Source: an uncultured Parafilimonas sp. (lineage in GTDB: Bacteria > Bacteroidota > Bacteroidia > Chitinophagales > Chitinophagaceae). Taken from it: a stretch of 64,000 nucleotides of DNA. Positions 8,763-16,433 of this stretch are shown piece by piece; within the stretch, counting starts at the first letter, position 1, and each line of letters begins with the position of its first letter. The stretch spans positions 62,001 to 126,000 of the forward strand of contig CAIRZB010000043.1 in assembly GCA_903882935.1 (NCBI GenBank), given 5' to 3'. The position numbers and the translations under genes are program-made. The notes beneath the pieces were generated by a model that worked only from the letters and a program-made list of their open reading frames with translations, had not been told where the DNA came from and did no database searches.

Positions 8763-9014
8763 CTACGCCAATATGGCCTCTATGCTGCCGCTGATGGCGG
8801 CGAGTAATGTTTTGTCAATCTTCAACAATTCTTTCTCCTCCTGCCAGGGCATCTTTAACACGCGGTAGCTGCCGCTGTCATCAGGCTCAAAATGTACCAA
8901 TACGCCGTTAATGTCTACTTCAAACTGGTGCGAATAACCCTGCAATAAAAGCCTGGCGGTAAATTGCAAGTCATCGCCTTTATAATGCGCGGTTATGGTA
9001 AATTCTTCTGTCAT
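8763..9014 (-). CDS. Small conserved hypothetical protein (83 aa)
   Basis: The frame is open to 9122, but the ATG at 9012-9014 (MTEEFTITAHYKGDDLQF) is preferred because the upstream residues look non-coding. The product is predicted beta-rich and acidic (YSHQFEVDINGVLVHFEPDD). It is the first gene of a likely two-gene unit with the DUF2461 gene. Function unknown. Confidence 0.65.
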   Translation of the reverse strand: MTEEFTITAHYKGDDLQFTARLLLQGYSHQFEVDINGVLVHFEPDDSGSYRVLKMPWQEEKELLKIDKTLLAAISGSIEAILA

Positions 9015-9783
9015 TGTCTTATTTTGGTAGCCTGCCAATCGAATTTGCCCGCAAGGTAATGCTAAAATACCGGCATGGGTGACTACAACGCAAACCCATA
9101 CAATTTGAGGATTTGATGGCAAAGTTGAAAAAATGGCACGACGGTAATCAACTCATTCCGTTTACCAAGCGTTATTGTATCACTTCCGCAAAATTTGCAG
9201 CCATTCAAAATATTGCTTTCAACGGGCAGGGTTGGTAAAAAGTTGAATAGCGCACTAATGCCACGAATTTCTAAAAGCTTGGCTGTAATAGTTTTCGGCC
9301 AAATTTATAATTTGGTCTAAAAAATATAATGATTATCAGCAATTTGGTTTAAGCGTAAAAAAAATCCCGTTTACTGGATTTGTGGGGACGCAAATCCGGG
9401 CGAACGCCCCCGGTTGTGTCCCCACAACCGTATTATGGGCTTGACCATACAGCCTTGGTTTTTCTCAAAAAAAATCAGCTAAACCAAATTGCAGATAGTC
9501 ATTAAAAATATTATCCTTGTACTCCAATGGCAGAAAAACACAGCCTAAGTAAGCACAAGTGCAGGCGCAAATAATCAAGGCGGCCCATGCATAGTTTCAA
9601 CAGCACGGCCTGCATAAGGTTACCATGGGCCATGTTGCCAGGGGGTGGGTAAGGTAAAAAGCAGTTTATACTGCTATTGCAAAAGCGAAGAGAAAATTTT
9701 GGCGCTGTGATGAATGTGGAGCCAAGCGAAATGCGCCCGGTATTAAATGCCAACCAAACCAATTAGCGGACAGCCATTAAAAA
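9015..9783. other. Long intergenic region made of nested repeats
   Basis: No convincing gene. It contains a 24-bp imperfect inverted repeat (9328-9351 with 9480-9503), an inner hairpin-rich repeat at 9376-9430, and a third copy of the right arm at 9756-9790 touching the 3' end of the next gene. The 9511-9750 part has no recognisable coding content. Confidence 0.6.
9328..9503. repeat. Inverted-repeat unit, MITE-like (24-bp arms)
   Basis: Left arm 9328-9351 (AATGATTATCAGCAATTTGG...) and right arm 9480-9503 are reverse complements with about 21 of 24 matches. Inside are further stems: GGATTTG with CAAATCC, and TTGTGGGGAC with GTCCCCACAA. At about 176 bp with no coding capacity, it has the look of a non-autonomous mobile element or a complex folded repeat. 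Confidence 0.55.
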
Positions 9784-11400
9784 TTATTTTCGATTATTCC
9801 AGAGCACTACGAAGCTGGGGAATTTTTCAACGCCCTTACCTACGGCTTTAGCCATTTCGTGAATGTTATAAATAAACGACCCTAAAACAATGTCGTCGTC
9901 CCCGTCGCCATCCAAATCGGCGGCCTCCATGGTAATCCATTTTCCGTCGGCAGCGCCAGGGGTGCTGAGGGCTGTGAAATTCATTTTTCCATCGTTTTGA
10001 AGCAGCAGAAATCCCTGTTCGGGCTTGTTGAGGTCGTCGGAAAAAGCTATTGCTGCAATATCAAGGTCGCCATCGCCATCGAAGTCCCTGGCCACGGCCT
10101 TCTCCGCCCCATAATATGGATAGAAAAAAGATTCTTTAAAATTGTTTAGCCCATCATTCATCAGTATCCTGATGCCATGATAGTATTTTTTTATGGGTGA
10201 CAAGTCCCAGTTGTCACCATTGGTGAGCAGGATATCGGGATGGCCGTCTTTATTAAAATCAGCCAATTCAAAATATGTAGAGCCATACACACTGGGAAAC
10301 GACTGCAGGATTTTCTGTTCGAATTTCCCATTCCCTTTGTTCAGAAACATAACCAGTTCCTCGCGGGCCTGTGCAAACAATGCAACCACATCAGGCAAGC
10401 CGTCGTTATTCATGTCGGCAATCTCCGCCTTCCGGGCACCGGGCTGCTCAAGCAGTATATGTTCTTTATGCTGGTCGCCCGACTCAAACCAGCTTAACCT
10501 GCCCGTGTAATTACCAAAAGAACAAATTAGCACATCATTTTGCTTGTCTCCGTTCAGGTCGCCACTTTCAACACTCACGGGCCGGGCCAGGCTGTCGAAA
10601 CGGATGGGTGCCGCCTTTGATTTTTCAGATGGGTCGAAAGTAAAGAAATTGCCCGTTCGCTTTTGGGTGGGTGCCAGGCTGCCTATGCAAAGCACCCGGG
10701 GAAGGCCGGCCCTAAAGTCAACATCTACCGGTGGGGAAGGCATAAACCAGTTGGAGGCAAGGGAAAGATCTTTGTTGAAGAGGCATAGCTGTTTGTACCC
10801 ATCGCCTACATATAGTTTTTCAGAACGCTTGTCAAATTTCAGCAGGCTGGTATAGGGCATCTGGTTTTGACCGATATACACAGGCTGTGATCGAAACAGC
10901 TTTAAGCCAGACCGTACGGGGGCAACTGCTTGCTGGGGCAGGGGTTGTTCAGGGGCTTTTGACGTATAGTAATGTACAATTTGCTGCCAGTCGTTCTTTG
11001 CAATCATGGGCTTTTCGGGAAAAGCGTTGAGTGTATGCAAAAGACGGGCTTCTGTTGTATCCAATCCCTCATATGGATCCTGGCCGGGTGTTCTTATGCC
11101 CAATCGCATACCCATGTTAGGCAGTACCCCATCGCGCCACGTTTTTTTGTCAAGCAGCTGAGGGCTGGGATATAAATGACAACTTGCGCAATACTGTTTG
11201 GCCAAGGCTTCTCCGTTTGCCAATGATTGTCCAAATTCTGCAGCGCCGTTTTCCGCTGTTCCATTTTCTGTTGGTACCCCGCTTTCTGCTGCATTTTCCA
11301 GCTTGTTTAACCGGCTTATCAGTAACCAGGCGGCGATTGCGAGGACGATTATCAAGGCAACGGCGAGCCAAGGCTTTAACTTCAGCTTTTTCATTTGCAA
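9784..11400 (-). CDS. Membrane-anchored monoheme cytochrome c with FG-GAP/VCBS repeats
   Basis: A 538-aa exported protein. Residues 10-31 form one hydrophobic anchor (WLAVALIIVLAIAAWLLIS), followed by a low-complexity linker. A c-type heme motif CASCH lies at 71-75 with a possible axial Met in NMGMRLG near 96. The rest is a beta-propeller of FG-GAP repeats with calcium-binding loops: ADMNNDGLPDVV, ADFNKDGHPDIL, RDFDGDGDLDIA and ADLDGDGDDDIV. Electron transfer coupled to a sugar- or protein-binding propeller is inferred. It lies 82 bp downstream of the GH35 gene on the same strand and may share its transcript. GTG/ATG alternatives at the N-terminus (Met1 or Met3) do not change the anchor. Confidence 0.8.
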   Translation of the reverse strand: MQMKKLKLKPWLAVALIIVLAIAAWLLISRLNKLENAAESGVPTENGTAENGAAEFGQSLANGEALAKQYCASCHLYPSPQLLDKKTWRDGVLPNMGMRLGIRTPGQDPYEGLDTTEARLLHTLNAFPEKPMIAKNDWQQIVHYYTSKAPEQPLPQQAVAPVRSGLKLFRSQPVYIGQNQMPYTSLLKFDKRSEKLYVGDGYKQLCLFNKDLSLASNWFMPSPPVDVDFRAGLPRVLCIGSLAPTQKRTGNFFTFDPSEKSKAAPIRFDSLARPVSVESGDLNGDKQNDVLICSFGNYTGRLSWFESGDQHKEHILLEQPGARKAEIADMNNDGLPDVVALFAQAREELVMFLNKGNGKFEQKILQSFPSVYGSTYFELADFNKDGHPDILLTNGDNWDLSPIKKYYHGIRILMNDGLNNFKESFFYPYYGAEKAVARDFDGDGDLDIAAIAFSDDLNKPEQGFLLLQNDGKMNFTALSTPGAADGKWITMEAADLDGDGDDDIVLGSFIYNIHEMAKAVGKGVEKFPSFVVLWNNRK

Positions 11401-11482
11401 TTAAAAATAGGTAATAAATTATCCCCTTGTGGCATATCTCGTCAATAGCAATATAGCACATCCAGTATTGCATAACCACCAG

Positions 11483-13288
11483 CTATTCCAGCGTTTTCAC
11501 TCCTCTCACCGTTGCTTCCGTGGCAAGGTGCAAGTCGAATATAACCACCTCGTTGGTGCCTTTTTCTAACCACACGGCGGGGCAGTATAAGCGTTGCTGC
11601 GGCCCCACGTTCCATAAGCGGCCAAGGTTATGGCCATTAACCCATACCACACCTTTTTTAAAATTGCTCACGTCCAAATAGGTGTCGGCTGTAGCATCTA
11701 TTGTAAAGCTGCCCTTAAAGAAAACACCATCATGCGGCGCATCCGCAGTGCCGGGCTTTTTGAGTGAGGAAATATATTTATCACCCATCGGCATGTTATA
11801 AATCTGCCAATCCATCAGCGTCATGCCGTTAAGGGTTACGCGGTCGGTAATGCCCTTGTGGTCAATCATGTACTGCGCAAAATTTATATGGCCCATGCCC
11901 TCCACCAAAATATCCAGTTGAGGGTCTTTAACTTCGGTTTTGGGTAAGGTTACCGTCCAGTTGCCACCATCGCGGTATACTGAGTCAATCAACTTGCCGT
12001 TTAAAAACACCTGTGCATAGTCATGCGGCTCGGTAATGGTAAGCTTGCCGCTTTTGTGGCCCACCAGCTTGGTGCGGTAGAGTATAAAGCCGCTTTCCTG
12101 GCCCAGGGCCTCCATCGGTTTGGGCTGCGGTGAATACACCGGCGCGGGCAACTGCTGCCAAATGCTGGTAAAAGGCTGCATGGTAAATGCCGGTATGTCA
12201 ATAACCGGTGGGGCTGGCGGTATTTCAGGCAGCGGGTGGTTTACGTACTGGCTTATCAGGTTGCGTATGGCGTAATACTTAGGCGCGGGCTGGCCTTGCT
12301 CGGTAATGGGCGCGTCATAATCGTAGCTGGTAACATCCGGCTGGTATTGGGTGGGGCTAAACGCGTTGGCTCCGGCCGTAAAGCCAAAATTAGTGCCGCC
12401 ATGTACTACGTACAGGTTAAAGCTACGTTTGTTTTGCAGCAGGTACCGCAGCTCCGGCAGTACGGATGTGTCGGTACGTTGCCAGGCTTCCTTCCAATGG
12501 GTAAGCCAGCCGGGGTAGGTTTCGCCGCTAAAGGCAGGCACATTGGGGTTATGTTTTTTGGCGGTGGCAAAATCGCCGTCGTTGCCGCCACTGTCAAGGC
12601 CAATGGCCGCCCCGTCAACATTGCCCGCGTCAAGCATAAAATCAGTCGGCCCGTCGCTGGTGTAAAAGGGCACGTTTATCCCGTCCTTAACCCATAAGTC
12701 CCGCAGGGTTTTAATATAGGTTTTGTCGTTGCCGTAGCTGCCGTATTCATTCTCCACCTGCACCATCAGTATGGGGCCGCCGTTGGTGCATTGTAGCGGT
12801 GCCACTTCTTTGGCCAGTCGGTTAATGTACCGCGTTGCGGCGGCCATATAGCGGCTGTCCATACAGCGCACCTTAATGTCCGGTATTTTTAGCAGGTAGG
12901 GCGGCAGGCCGCCAAAGTCCCATTCGGCGCACACATACGGGCCGGGGCGCAGTAATACCCACATGCCTTCCTGCTTGCATAAACGTATGAATGCCGCAAT
13001 ATCGTGGTTGGTGGTGCTAAAGTCAAAAACACCGGGCGCACTCTCCTGGTAGTTCCAGAAAATATAGGCGGCAATGGTGTTGCAGCCCATGGCCTTTGCC
13101 ATGCGTATGCGTTGCTGCCAGTAGGCCCGTGGTATACGCGCCGGGTGCATTTCGCCGGAGATGATTTGAAAAGGCTTGCCATCCAATAAAAAATCGCCTT
13201 TGCTTAAGGCGAAGCTGTGCTTTTGCTGTGCATTAGTTGCCGTTGCTACGCATAATAATAGGCAAGCGATTAATACTAAATACTTCAT
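11483..13288 (-). CDS. Secreted beta-galactosidase, glycoside hydrolase family 35
   Basis: A 601-aa enzyme removing terminal beta-galactose from glycans. A signal peptide ends near residue 20 (TATNAQQ). The TIM-barrel carries the GH35 markers: FQIISGEMHPARIPRAYW near 40-57, RPGPYVCAEWDFGGLP near 115-130, the acid/base Glu in QVENEYGSYG (about 177), and the nucleophile Glu in SGETYPGWLTHW (about 256). C-terminal beta-sandwich domains include VWVNGHNLGRLWNVGPQ, characteristic of GH35. The ATG is followed by a normal lipoprotein-less signal sequence, so periplasmic location is likely. It opens the GH35-cytochrome pair and joins GH2, GH3 and GH29 enzymes nearby. Confidence 0.93.
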   Translation of the reverse strand: MKYLVLIACLLLCVATATNAQQKHSFALSKGDFLLDGKPFQIISGEMHPARIPRAYWQQRIRMAKAMGCNTIAAYIFWNYQESAPGVFDFSTTNHDIAAFIRLCKQEGMWVLLRPGPYVCAEWDFGGLPPYLLKIPDIKVRCMDSRYMAAATRYINRLAKEVAPLQCTNGGPILMVQVENEYGSYGNDKTYIKTLRDLWVKDGINVPFYTSDGPTDFMLDAGNVDGAAIGLDSGGNDGDFATAKKHNPNVPAFSGETYPGWLTHWKEAWQRTDTSVLPELRYLLQNKRSFNLYVVHGGTNFGFTAGANAFSPTQYQPDVTSYDYDAPITEQGQPAPKYYAIRNLISQYVNHPLPEIPPAPPVIDIPAFTMQPFTSIWQQLPAPVYSPQPKPMEALGQESGFILYRTKLVGHKSGKLTITEPHDYAQVFLNGKLIDSVYRDGGNWTVTLPKTEVKDPQLDILVEGMGHINFAQYMIDHKGITDRVTLNGMTLMDWQIYNMPMGDKYISSLKKPGTADAPHDGVFFKGSFTIDATADTYLDVSNFKKGVVWVNGHNLGRLWNVGPQQRLYCPAVWLEKGTNEVVIFDLHLATEATVRGVKTLE

Positions 13289-13674
13289 TATCTAATTTTT
13301 TAAGTGCCGGTGCAATAATACGGATAAAATGGGATGGGGGAGGGGTGGGGGTCGAAGGTTTTGAAAACTTGGATGACGTTTCTATTTGGGCTATTTTTTG
13401 GGGACGGGCAGAGGTTTTTTATGGCATCGTCTGTTGCCACGCTCGCTTCAACGTTCCCAACCATGGGGAGCTAAAAACTGCCAACGCCGCTTTAGCAACG
13501 CTGCTATGGTGCGGTTGCTGCATAGCTCTAGATCACCCGCTTTACAAACTACCTGCAATGCAGGGCTTTTTATTACAAACTCGTAGGCTAAACCATACGG
13601 AGAGCGGAAGGGGCTTTTGTTTATCATGCATGATAAAGAGAGCGAGGTAAGGGAACCCATCTACCTTACAAAAA
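13289..13674. other. Intergenic region with an 18-bp perfect palindrome
   Basis: About 385 bp with no supported gene. A G-rich tract (13330-13355) lies upstream of the GH35 start, and a perfect palindrome TTTATCATGCATGATAAA is at 13620-13637. A short open frame on the minus strand (13448-13660) has no family features and is left out. Confidence 0.5.
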
Positions 13675-14034
13675 TTAAAAAAGGTTAAAATAGACGGCAT
13701 CAGGGTCTATGCCGCCATTTAACATGTCGGTAGCTAATTTTGAAACTGCGATTTCAATTTTGAAAGCCTCGTCTTTATCGTCGATAAAGTTATCAAGCCA
13801 AACTTTATCTACTTTAAAGCCTAACATTAAAAGGTCTGTAAAGATTGTCGCTGAAAGTTCCGCCTTACTTTTTTTAACCTGCAAATAATTTATTATCTTC
13901 CAAACAATATTGTCAGCGATTAGTTCTTGATTTTGCTCGTCTGTTGGAAAAGAGTTTTTAAAGGTTTGATAGTCAAACCTCTTTTTTGCAGAATCGGTGA
14001 TCGCATCCCAAATTTTGTATTCCCTATTTTTCAT
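13675..14034 (-). CDS. Hypothetical protein (119 aa) in AT-rich cluster
   Basis: A soluble, charged, probably helical protein starting MKNREYKIWDAITDSAKKRF and ending GGIDPDAVYFNLF. No family recognised. It is the last of four same-strand genes (15500 down to 13675), separated from the PLDc_N gene by 8 bp, so an operon is likely. The AT-rich codon use differs from the neighbouring hydrolases and suggests horizontal acquisition of the block. Confidence 0.6.
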   Translation of the reverse strand: MKNREYKIWDAITDSAKKRFDYQTFKNSFPTDEQNQELIADNIVWKIINYLQVKKSKAELSATIFTDLLMLGFKVDKVWLDNFIDDKDEAFKIEIAVSKLATDMLNGGIDPDAVYFNLF

Positions 14035-14042
14035 ATTTAGAT

Positions 14043-14267
14043 TTAATTATTTTTATTTCTTTGATTTCTCCCGATGATAAAATATAACAATGAACCTAAA
14101 AAAGGCAATAGCAAAATCACAATTAACCAAATAGCCTTATCTGAACTCTGTTTAAAATTACTTTTTAAAATATTAATTAGCGCGATTAAGAAAAAAATAA
14201 TTGAAAAAATTGAAAAAAACAACAGGTATTCTTGCCATCCAAGTTCCCCCATCTTATTGTCTTCCAT
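14043..14267 (-). CDS. Small membrane protein with PLDc_N-like domain
   Basis: 74 aa, two transmembrane segments. The stretch from about residue 34 onward (NILKSNFKQSSDKAIWLI, then LLPFLGSLLYFIIGR) matches the phospholipase D N-terminal membrane domain (PF13396) found alone in many small bacterial proteins, including antibiotic or immunity-associated ones. It lies 8 bp upstream of the 119-aa gene and about 100 bp downstream of the SHOCT gene. Confidence 0.75.
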   Translation of the reverse strand: MEDNKMGELGWQEYLLFFSIFSIIFFLIALINILKSNFKQSSDKAIWLIVILLLPFLGSLLYFIIGRNQRNKNN

Positions 14268-14368
14268 GATATAATTGATTTAAATTAAATATTCAATTTT
14301 CCCTTTTTAATTTAGAGAGGCGCCCATCCTCTTTACACAAATCCATTGCGCCTACTGTGCTTAAAAAC

Positions 14369-15052
14369 CTACTCTGTTTTTTTTAAGTAACCGTAAGTTT
14401 CAACTAATTTATTATTAATGTCAAAAACATAATATACATCATAGGTTTTTTGTCTTCTGGCATTTGTTTTTTTAGGATAGTAAACATTAGAAATAGAAGC
14501 TTTGATCGTAGTGTCGTTGGTAGCCTCCATGTCTTCTATTGTTTCAGTTGCAGAATATGTTACGCTCCAAAGTTGAGTATAAGCTTTTTGGAGCTGCTCA
14601 TTAGTTGGATTATATAAATCCCAGTTACGCCGTATATTAGTAGAATAAAGATTTTCCATTTCACTGAAATCCCTTTCATTTTCGGCTCGAATAAGGCTTT
14701 CTATAATTTGTTTTTGCTCTTTAAAATTATTATCAGAAAATTCACCTGAGTTATTATTTGCAAAATACCAAATTAAAATTCCAACTAAAAGTACAATAAG
14801 CAAAGCAACAGCCCAACTTTTATTTTTTTGAAACCAAGTCTTATTATTAAAGATAGCTTCATATTCGGCATCAATTGCTTGTCTCTCTTCTTGAGTGATA
14901 GTTGGAACACTTTGTTGTAATGAAAATGGCTGCTCTTTATTTGGCTTTCCTAATAATTCATTTTTCTTTTCTATAAATTCCAATTCAGTTATTACACCGC
15001 TTTTTAATAATCCATGCCAATCTCGAATAATTTGGTAAACATTTTTTTCCAT
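14369..15052 (-). CDS. Membrane protein with N-terminal SHOCT-like motif
   Basis: The start at 15052 (MEKNVYQIIRDWHGLLKSG) is chosen because it lies 4 bp past the stop of the preceding gene; the frame extends to 15091. Residues 12-35 (LLKSGVITELEFIEKKNELLG) fit the SHOCT pattern. One transmembrane helix lies near residues 78-97 (WAVALLIVLLVGILIWYFA). The C-terminal 120 residues look like an extracytoplasmic NTF2/SnoaL-like fold (RAENERDFSEMENLYS), though this is inference. It belongs to the AT-rich small-membrane-protein cluster. Confidence 0.65.
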   Translation of the reverse strand: MEKNVYQIIRDWHGLLKSGVITELEFIEKKNELLGKPNKEQPFSLQQSVPTITQEERQAIDAEYEAIFNNKTWFQKNKSWAVALLIVLLVGILIWYFANNNSGEFSDNNFKEQKQIIESLIRAENERDFSEMENLYSTNIRRNWDLYNPTNEQLQKAYTQLWSVTYSATETIEDMEATNDTTIKASISNVYYPKKTNARRQKTYDVYYVFDINNKLVETYGYLKKTE

Positions 15053-15056
15053 AACT

Positions 15057-15500
15057 TTAAGAAGATAAGATTTTTGTTTTTTGCTCGTCAAATTCTTCCT
15101 TTGTTAAAATTTCAGCATCTAGCAAAAGTTTTAATTGAAGAAGTTGGGTTATTTTGTCTTGATGCGATTGAAGTTTGGAAATTTCAAGTTCTGGTTGTTG
15201 TTTAAGAAGAGATTCAGTATTTGGCAAATTTTGCGAATTTTCTTGAAAAGGTTGTACTATAATTGGATTTACTGTTCTTTCTTCGGAAACAAGATTATTA
15301 ACAACAATTGTTTGTGTTCTAGTGTCGTTAGTCAAAGCCCACACTAATGCAATTATCCATCCTACAAAAGTCCAACCAAGAAAAAGATTAAGAGCGAGTA
15401 TTGCAAGAATATTAAGCTTGCCACTTAGCATTGCTATTATCGTTGGAAGAAAATAAAATAGTAAAAACAGGACAATTACTCCTATTCCAAATTGTGCCAT
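15057..15500 (-). CDS. Superinfection-immunity-like membrane protein with C-terminal SHOCT motif
   Basis: 147 aa. Two hydrophobic helices lie at about 5-25 and 30-55. The second contains LNLFLGWTFVGWIIALVWAL, the signature of the Imm_superinfect family (PF14373), which is named for phage T4 Imm that blocks DNA entry of superinfecting phage. The C-terminal 28 residues (QLKLLLDAEILTKEEFDEQK) form a SHOCT motif, an oligomerisation/regulatory helix-turn often paired with small membrane proteins. It is the first gene of the cluster, with the next gene starting 4 bp past its stop. A phage-exclusion role is possible but unproven. Confidence 0.75.
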   Translation of the reverse strand: MAQFGIGVIVLFLLFYFLPTIIAMLSGKLNILAILALNLFLGWTFVGWIIALVWALTNDTRTQTIVVNNLVSEERTVNPIIVQPFQENSQNLPNTESLLKQQPELEISKLQSHQDKITQLLQLKLLLDAEILTKEEFDEQKTKILSS

Positions 15501-16007
15501 ATTCTATTTTTAGCCTACTCTTTAAATGCAGCTTTCGGCTTTGCTGGTCGGGACAACTGGGTGAAAACGAAAGAAGCTAAGAAAGTCCTAATAGTAGTAG
15601 CCTAACGCTTTTCCACCAAGGTACGAACTGCACAAATATATCAATTATATCAATTCATTAGCATTGCGTGGTTGAGAAAAATAGTTCTTTGAAAGCCTAT
15701 CCGTTTTTCAAGGTGTTAGCTTGCGCCCCGTGCTATCCTTAGGTGTGTCACGAATGAAATGAGTTAGAAATAGTTCATTTCAATGTTGTAAGTAAGATGG
15801 TAGTTGGCCTACCGTACACGCTGTTAAGGCGGGGTGTACAAACCACTTTAAGCTGCTGCAATCCAAAGTTGTAGTAGTGAACGTTCACTTCTCCGCAGAG
15901 TTTCTCCGATGGGCTATGCAGCATTGACGTAGAACTCTGCGGCATGTTAACTACCGTAGCCCACCAAGGCTGTGCTGCCGGCAATTCGCCCCCTGCTAAC
16001 CCGCGCT

Positions 16008-16030
16008 ATCCGTAGCCTGTGGCTACGGAT
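16008..16030. repeat. REP-like hairpin, copy 1
   Basis: ATCCGTAGCC (16008-16017), loop TGT, GGCTACGGAT (16021-16030): a perfect 10-bp stem. The stem contains GTAG, the tetranucleotide often recognised by REP-associated transposases. Confidence 0.65.
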
Positions 16031-16106
16031 TTAAGATATAAAGCCTGCCTCTGGCGGATAATCCAACTGCAAAAGCCGAAATAATAGAAAATTGCTAAAT
16101 TAGGTT

Positions 16107-16238
16107 ATGAAAGATGACGGCTACAAAATACGCGACCAGTTTGGTGTATATCTTATTTCTTTTGCAAGGGATTATAACGGAGGCAAAGGCCTTTTACCAA
16201 TTGACCACCTAACCGCTGCATATACGCTAAAGCGTTGA
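16107..16238 (+). pseudogene. Possible RAYT (REP-associated Y1 transposase) N-terminal fragment
   Basis: A 43-codon frame starts MKDDGYKIRDQFGVYLISFA, resembling the usual opening of REP-associated tyrosine transposases (GYKI.DQ.G.YF.T). The later residues (NGGKGLLPIDHL) do not follow the family and no HUH motif is present. It sits between two REP-like hairpins, the expected context for such a gene, so a decayed copy is the best reading. The short match keeps confidence low. Confidence 0.35.
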
Positions 16239-16289
16239 GCCTATGTACCTGTAGCGAGTACCCGCCAAAGGCGCGATATTTATAAGAAA

Positions 16290-16312
16290 ATCCGTAGCCG
16301 CAGGCTACGGAT
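16290..16312. repeat. REP-like hairpin, copy 2
   Basis: ATCCGTAGCC (16290-16299), loop GCA, GGCTACGGAT (16303-16312). Same stem as copy 1 with a different loop. Both copies are also extended by GCTATC/GATAGC on one side. Confidence 0.65.
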
Positions 16313-16433
16313 AGCGTTAAGAGGCTTTGTTTATGATGAATGCTAAATATGGTAAGAGGTCAATACACTATAAACCCCTTGTAAAAAATAAACATCTTAC
16401 TCAATATGCTGCACCCCAACTACAAACCACAAT

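Larger units (their letters stand above)
15501..16433. other. Intergenic region rich in palindromes around a transposase-like fragment
   Basis: No full gene. Contains GTGAACGTTCAC (15877-15888, perfect palindrome), the 10-bp inverted repeat 15893-15902/15933-15942, two REP-like hairpins (16008-16030, 16290-16312) and a short RAYT-like reading frame (16107-16238). Confidence 0.6.

Noticed and set aside
13448-13660. Open frame on the minus strand between GH35 and the AT-rich cluster
   Set aside because: 70 codons, no family features, biased residues, and overlaps the palindrome; no start-site support.
15857-15942. Possible small RNA from the palindromes at 15877-15942
   Set aside because: The palindromes are clear but no promoter or T-run was seen, so no RNA gene is claimed.
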